From Clavaria fumosa (taxonomy: Eukaryota; Basidiomycota; Agaricomycetes; Agaricales; Clavariaceae): a stretch of 64,000 nucleotides of DNA. Both the position numbers and the translations under genes were made by a program. Below are positions 61,970 to 64,000 of this stretch, piece after piece. The stretch covers positions 3,038,001 to 3,102,000 of the forward strand of contig OX637797.1 in the NCBI GenBank assembly GCA_951802425.1, given 5' to 3'. The notes beneath the pieces are model-generated. The model searched no databases. It worked only from the letters and a program-made list of their open reading frames with translations, and was not told the DNA's origin. The number at the start of each line of letters is the position of its first letter. Position 1 is the first letter of the stretch.

Positions 61970-64000
61970 CTGGCCAATCTTTGGTGCATTTGTAAGTGGC
62001 AGCACAAAATCATCAAATGTGACATCAGTCTTCGACAATTGTATCTGCTGAGGGTCTGCCAAATTGATAATACTTGGCAGAGTGTCTGGATGTTTTGAGC
62101 CAAGCACTCTCTTCTTGATTTCCATGACATGAACATGTAGCTCCTCTGCTTCATTGTGCTTCCCCTGAGCTGAATATGTTGAGGCCAGATTGTCAATGCT
62201 TCTTAGAGTGTCTGGATGTTCTAGGCCAAGCACTCTCTTCCCAACCTCCATGACATGAACCTGCAGCTCTTCTGCATCATTGTAGTTCCCCTGAGCTGAA
62301 TATGTTAAGGCCAAATTGTTAATGCTTCTTAGAGTGTCTGGATGTTCTGGGCCAAGCACTCTCTTCCTGGCTTCCATGACATAAACCTGCAGTTCCTCTG
62401 CTTCATTGTGCCTTCCCTGAGCTGAATATGTTAAGGCCAGATTGTAGATGCTTGTCAGAGTGGATGGAAATTTTGGGCCAAACAATCTTTTGCTGGTTTC
62501 CATGACATAAACCTGCAGCTCCTCTGCTTCATTGTGCTTCCCCTGAGCTGAATATGTTGAGGCCAGATTGTTCATACATGCCAGAGTGGATGGATGTTCT
62601 GGGCCCAGCACTCTCTTCCTAACTTCCATGACACAAACCTGCAGCTCCTCTGCTTCATTGCACTTCCCCTGAGCTGAATATGTTAAGGCCAGATCATTCA
62701 TGCTTCTCAGAATGGATGGATGTTCTAGGCCAAGCACTCTTTTCCCTGCTTCCATGACATCAACCTGCAGCTCCTCGGCTTCATTGCACTTCCCCTGAGC
62801 TGAATATGTGAAGGCCAGATTGTAGATGCATATCAGAGTGGATGGGTGTTCTGGGCCAAGCACTCTCTTCCTGGCTTCCATGACATAAACCTGCAGTTCC
62901 TCTGCTTTGTTGTGCTTCTCCTGAGCTGAATATATTGAGGCCAGATTGTCAATGCTTCTTAGAGTGTCTGGATGTTCTGAGCCAAGCACTTTTCTTCCTA
63001 CTTCTATGACACGAACATGTAGCTCCTCTGCTTCATTGTATTTCCCTTGAGCTGAATATGTTAAGGCCAGATTGTTGATGCATGTCAGAGTGTCTGGATG
63101 TTCTGGGCCAAGCACTCTTTTCCCTACTTCTATGACATGAACCTGTAGCTCCTCTGCTTCATTGTATTTCCCCTGAGCTGAATATGTGAAGGCCAGATTG
63201 TTAATGCATGTCAGAGTGTCTGGATGTTCTGGGCCAAGTACTCTCTTCCTGACCTCCATGACATGAACCTGCAGCTCTTCTGCCTTGTTGTGCTTCCCTT
63301 GAGCTGAAAATGTTAAGGCCAGGTTGTTGACACTTGCCAAAGTGGATGGATGATCTGGGCCAAGCTCCCTCCTTCTTTCCACTGCACACAATGAAAGTTC
63401 TTCTGCATCCTTCAAATACCCACACTCATAATACACTAATCTCAGTTTCTCACATCTGTCAGCATCCTCAGTGGAGTATGCCACTCTTGGTTTATGCCTT
63501 TGGATGTTGTTGATGTGTGGTAGTAGTGATTGACGAAAGGCATAGTCTGAGCTATCATTTCCATATGTGATTGAGTGGCATAACAGAATCTCCACAGATT
63601 TATACTTTGACTGTCTCTCTGCCTCAGAGTGTCTGTCTTGAAGCCAGAGATGTACAAGTGGATGCATGGAATATAGATTTCCTGATGTACTACTTTTCAC
63701 CAGTGAAAATGACATCAACATCTCAACTGCCTTCTTAAAAATGAGACCATCCCAGTCTCCTGCATGGTCAACCTGCAATATGCTGGACCAATGCACTGAG
63801 TCTCTGAGTAGCTGCTCCCAGCTACTCCTTACAACACTCTCTTGTGCTCCACTCAAAGCCATCTCTTTGGCAGCATTTCTGAACAGGTCTTGTGGGATAT
63901 CCTCATAATGGAGGGAGACAAATATCTGCAAAAGAAGAATTGCAGTTGAAGCTACTTGGGCTTTCTCTCTCTCCCCCTGTCTTTGTGTCCTTTTTATCTC
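61970..64000 (-). CDS. NB-ARC/TPR (NLR-like) protein, 5' end outside the window
   Basis: The open frame continues past the window edge. The first visible part (STAILLLQIFVSLHYEDIPQ, DLFRNAAKEMALSG) and NLYSMHPLVHLWLQDR are the winged-helix and post-NB-ARC region of fungal NB-ARC/TPR proteins; the nucleotide-binding domain itself would lie beyond 64000 and is inferred. Ten nearly identical 42-residue TPR units follow (pattern LGPEHPDTLxxINNLAxTYS, AQGKxNEAEELQVxVMExxK), of the kinesin-light-chain/TPR_10-12 type, with a partial eleventh. After it, the exon ends FVLPLTNAPKIGQ at a CAG|GTAAGT donor that splices in phase 0 to the kinase exon of copy E. The likely role is a STAND-type sensor or signalling protein with the kinase as effector; that function is inference. 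Confidence 0.82.
62090..63370 (-). repeat. Array of ten 126-bp TPR-coding repeats
   Basis: Each 126-nt unit encodes one 42-residue TPR. The + strand shows recurrent CCCTGAGCTGAATATGTTAA and TGGATGTTCTGGGCCAAGCA blocks at even spacing. Units differ by few bases, indicating recent expansion or gene conversion. Confidence 0.93.

Overview
This window comes from the nuclear genome of a filamentous basidiomycete, most likely an Agaricomycete. Genes are dense and lie on both strands. Nearly all are split by short introns of about 45-100 nt. The recognisable set is a fungal housekeeping set: Cns1, eS7, Cwc27, Ubc6, thymidylate kinase, bL12m, Not3/5, Bem1, uroporphyrinogen decarboxylase, Cdc14, an Mbp1-type APSES factor, uL24m, an ENT transporter, Vfa1 and glutathione-dependent formaldehyde dehydrogenase. 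It is mixed with expanding lineage-specific families (TKL-like kinases, NB-ARC/TPR proteins, P450s). No viral, plasmid, CRISPR, rRNA or tRNA feature was recognised, and no transposase or reverse transcriptase ORF.

Layout. 0.5-4.8 kb: chromate transporter (-), CNS1 (+), RPS7 (+). 5.3-9.35 kb: a TKL-like kinase copy (A) followed by a BEM1 paralogue (A). 9.6-18.3 kb: L-2-hydroxyglutarate dehydrogenase-like oxidoreductase (+), complex I NDUFA12 (-), CWC27 (+), UBC6 (+), thymidylate kinase (-), mitochondrial bL12 (+). An inverted duplicate of the UBC6/thymidylate-kinase convergent end sits upstream of CWC27. 18.5-25 kb: NOT3/5 (-) and the full-length BEM1 (B, +). 25.6-29.4 kb: a second, degraded kinase+BEM1 module (C). 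29.9-31 kb: a multi-spanning membrane protein. 31.7-38.2 kb: tandem duplication of a P450 gene with its promoter and a piece of the SHG1-like gene downstream. 38-50 kb: SHG1-like (-), HEM12 (+), CDC14 (-), MBP1 (+), MRPL24 (+), ENT (+), VFA1 (-). 50.5-64 kb: formaldehyde dehydrogenase (+), kinase D (-), a tandem-repeat field, a truncated methylthioadenosine phosphorylase colliding tail-to-tail with an SH3 (Nbp2-like) gene, a decayed formaldehyde dehydrogenase copy, and kinase E (-). Kinase E is joined in frame by a canonical intron to an NB-ARC/TPR gene that runs off the window.

The main theme is segmental duplication around one TKL-like kinase family, with four copies in 64 kb. Two copies travel with the polarity scaffold BEM1. 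Two travel with the 3' half of formaldehyde dehydrogenase, and one of these is the C-terminal part of an NLR-like (NB-ARC/TPR) gene. The copies show different lesions: in-frame stops in A and C, a 4-bp frameshift in E, and loss of the TPR region in D. The locus therefore looks like an actively reshuffled receptor-kinase cluster set among conserved single-copy genes.

Exon models were derived by eye from splice consensus, frame and family conservation. Where the joined exon lengths divide by three this is stated. Boundaries given for unresolved exons are approximate.
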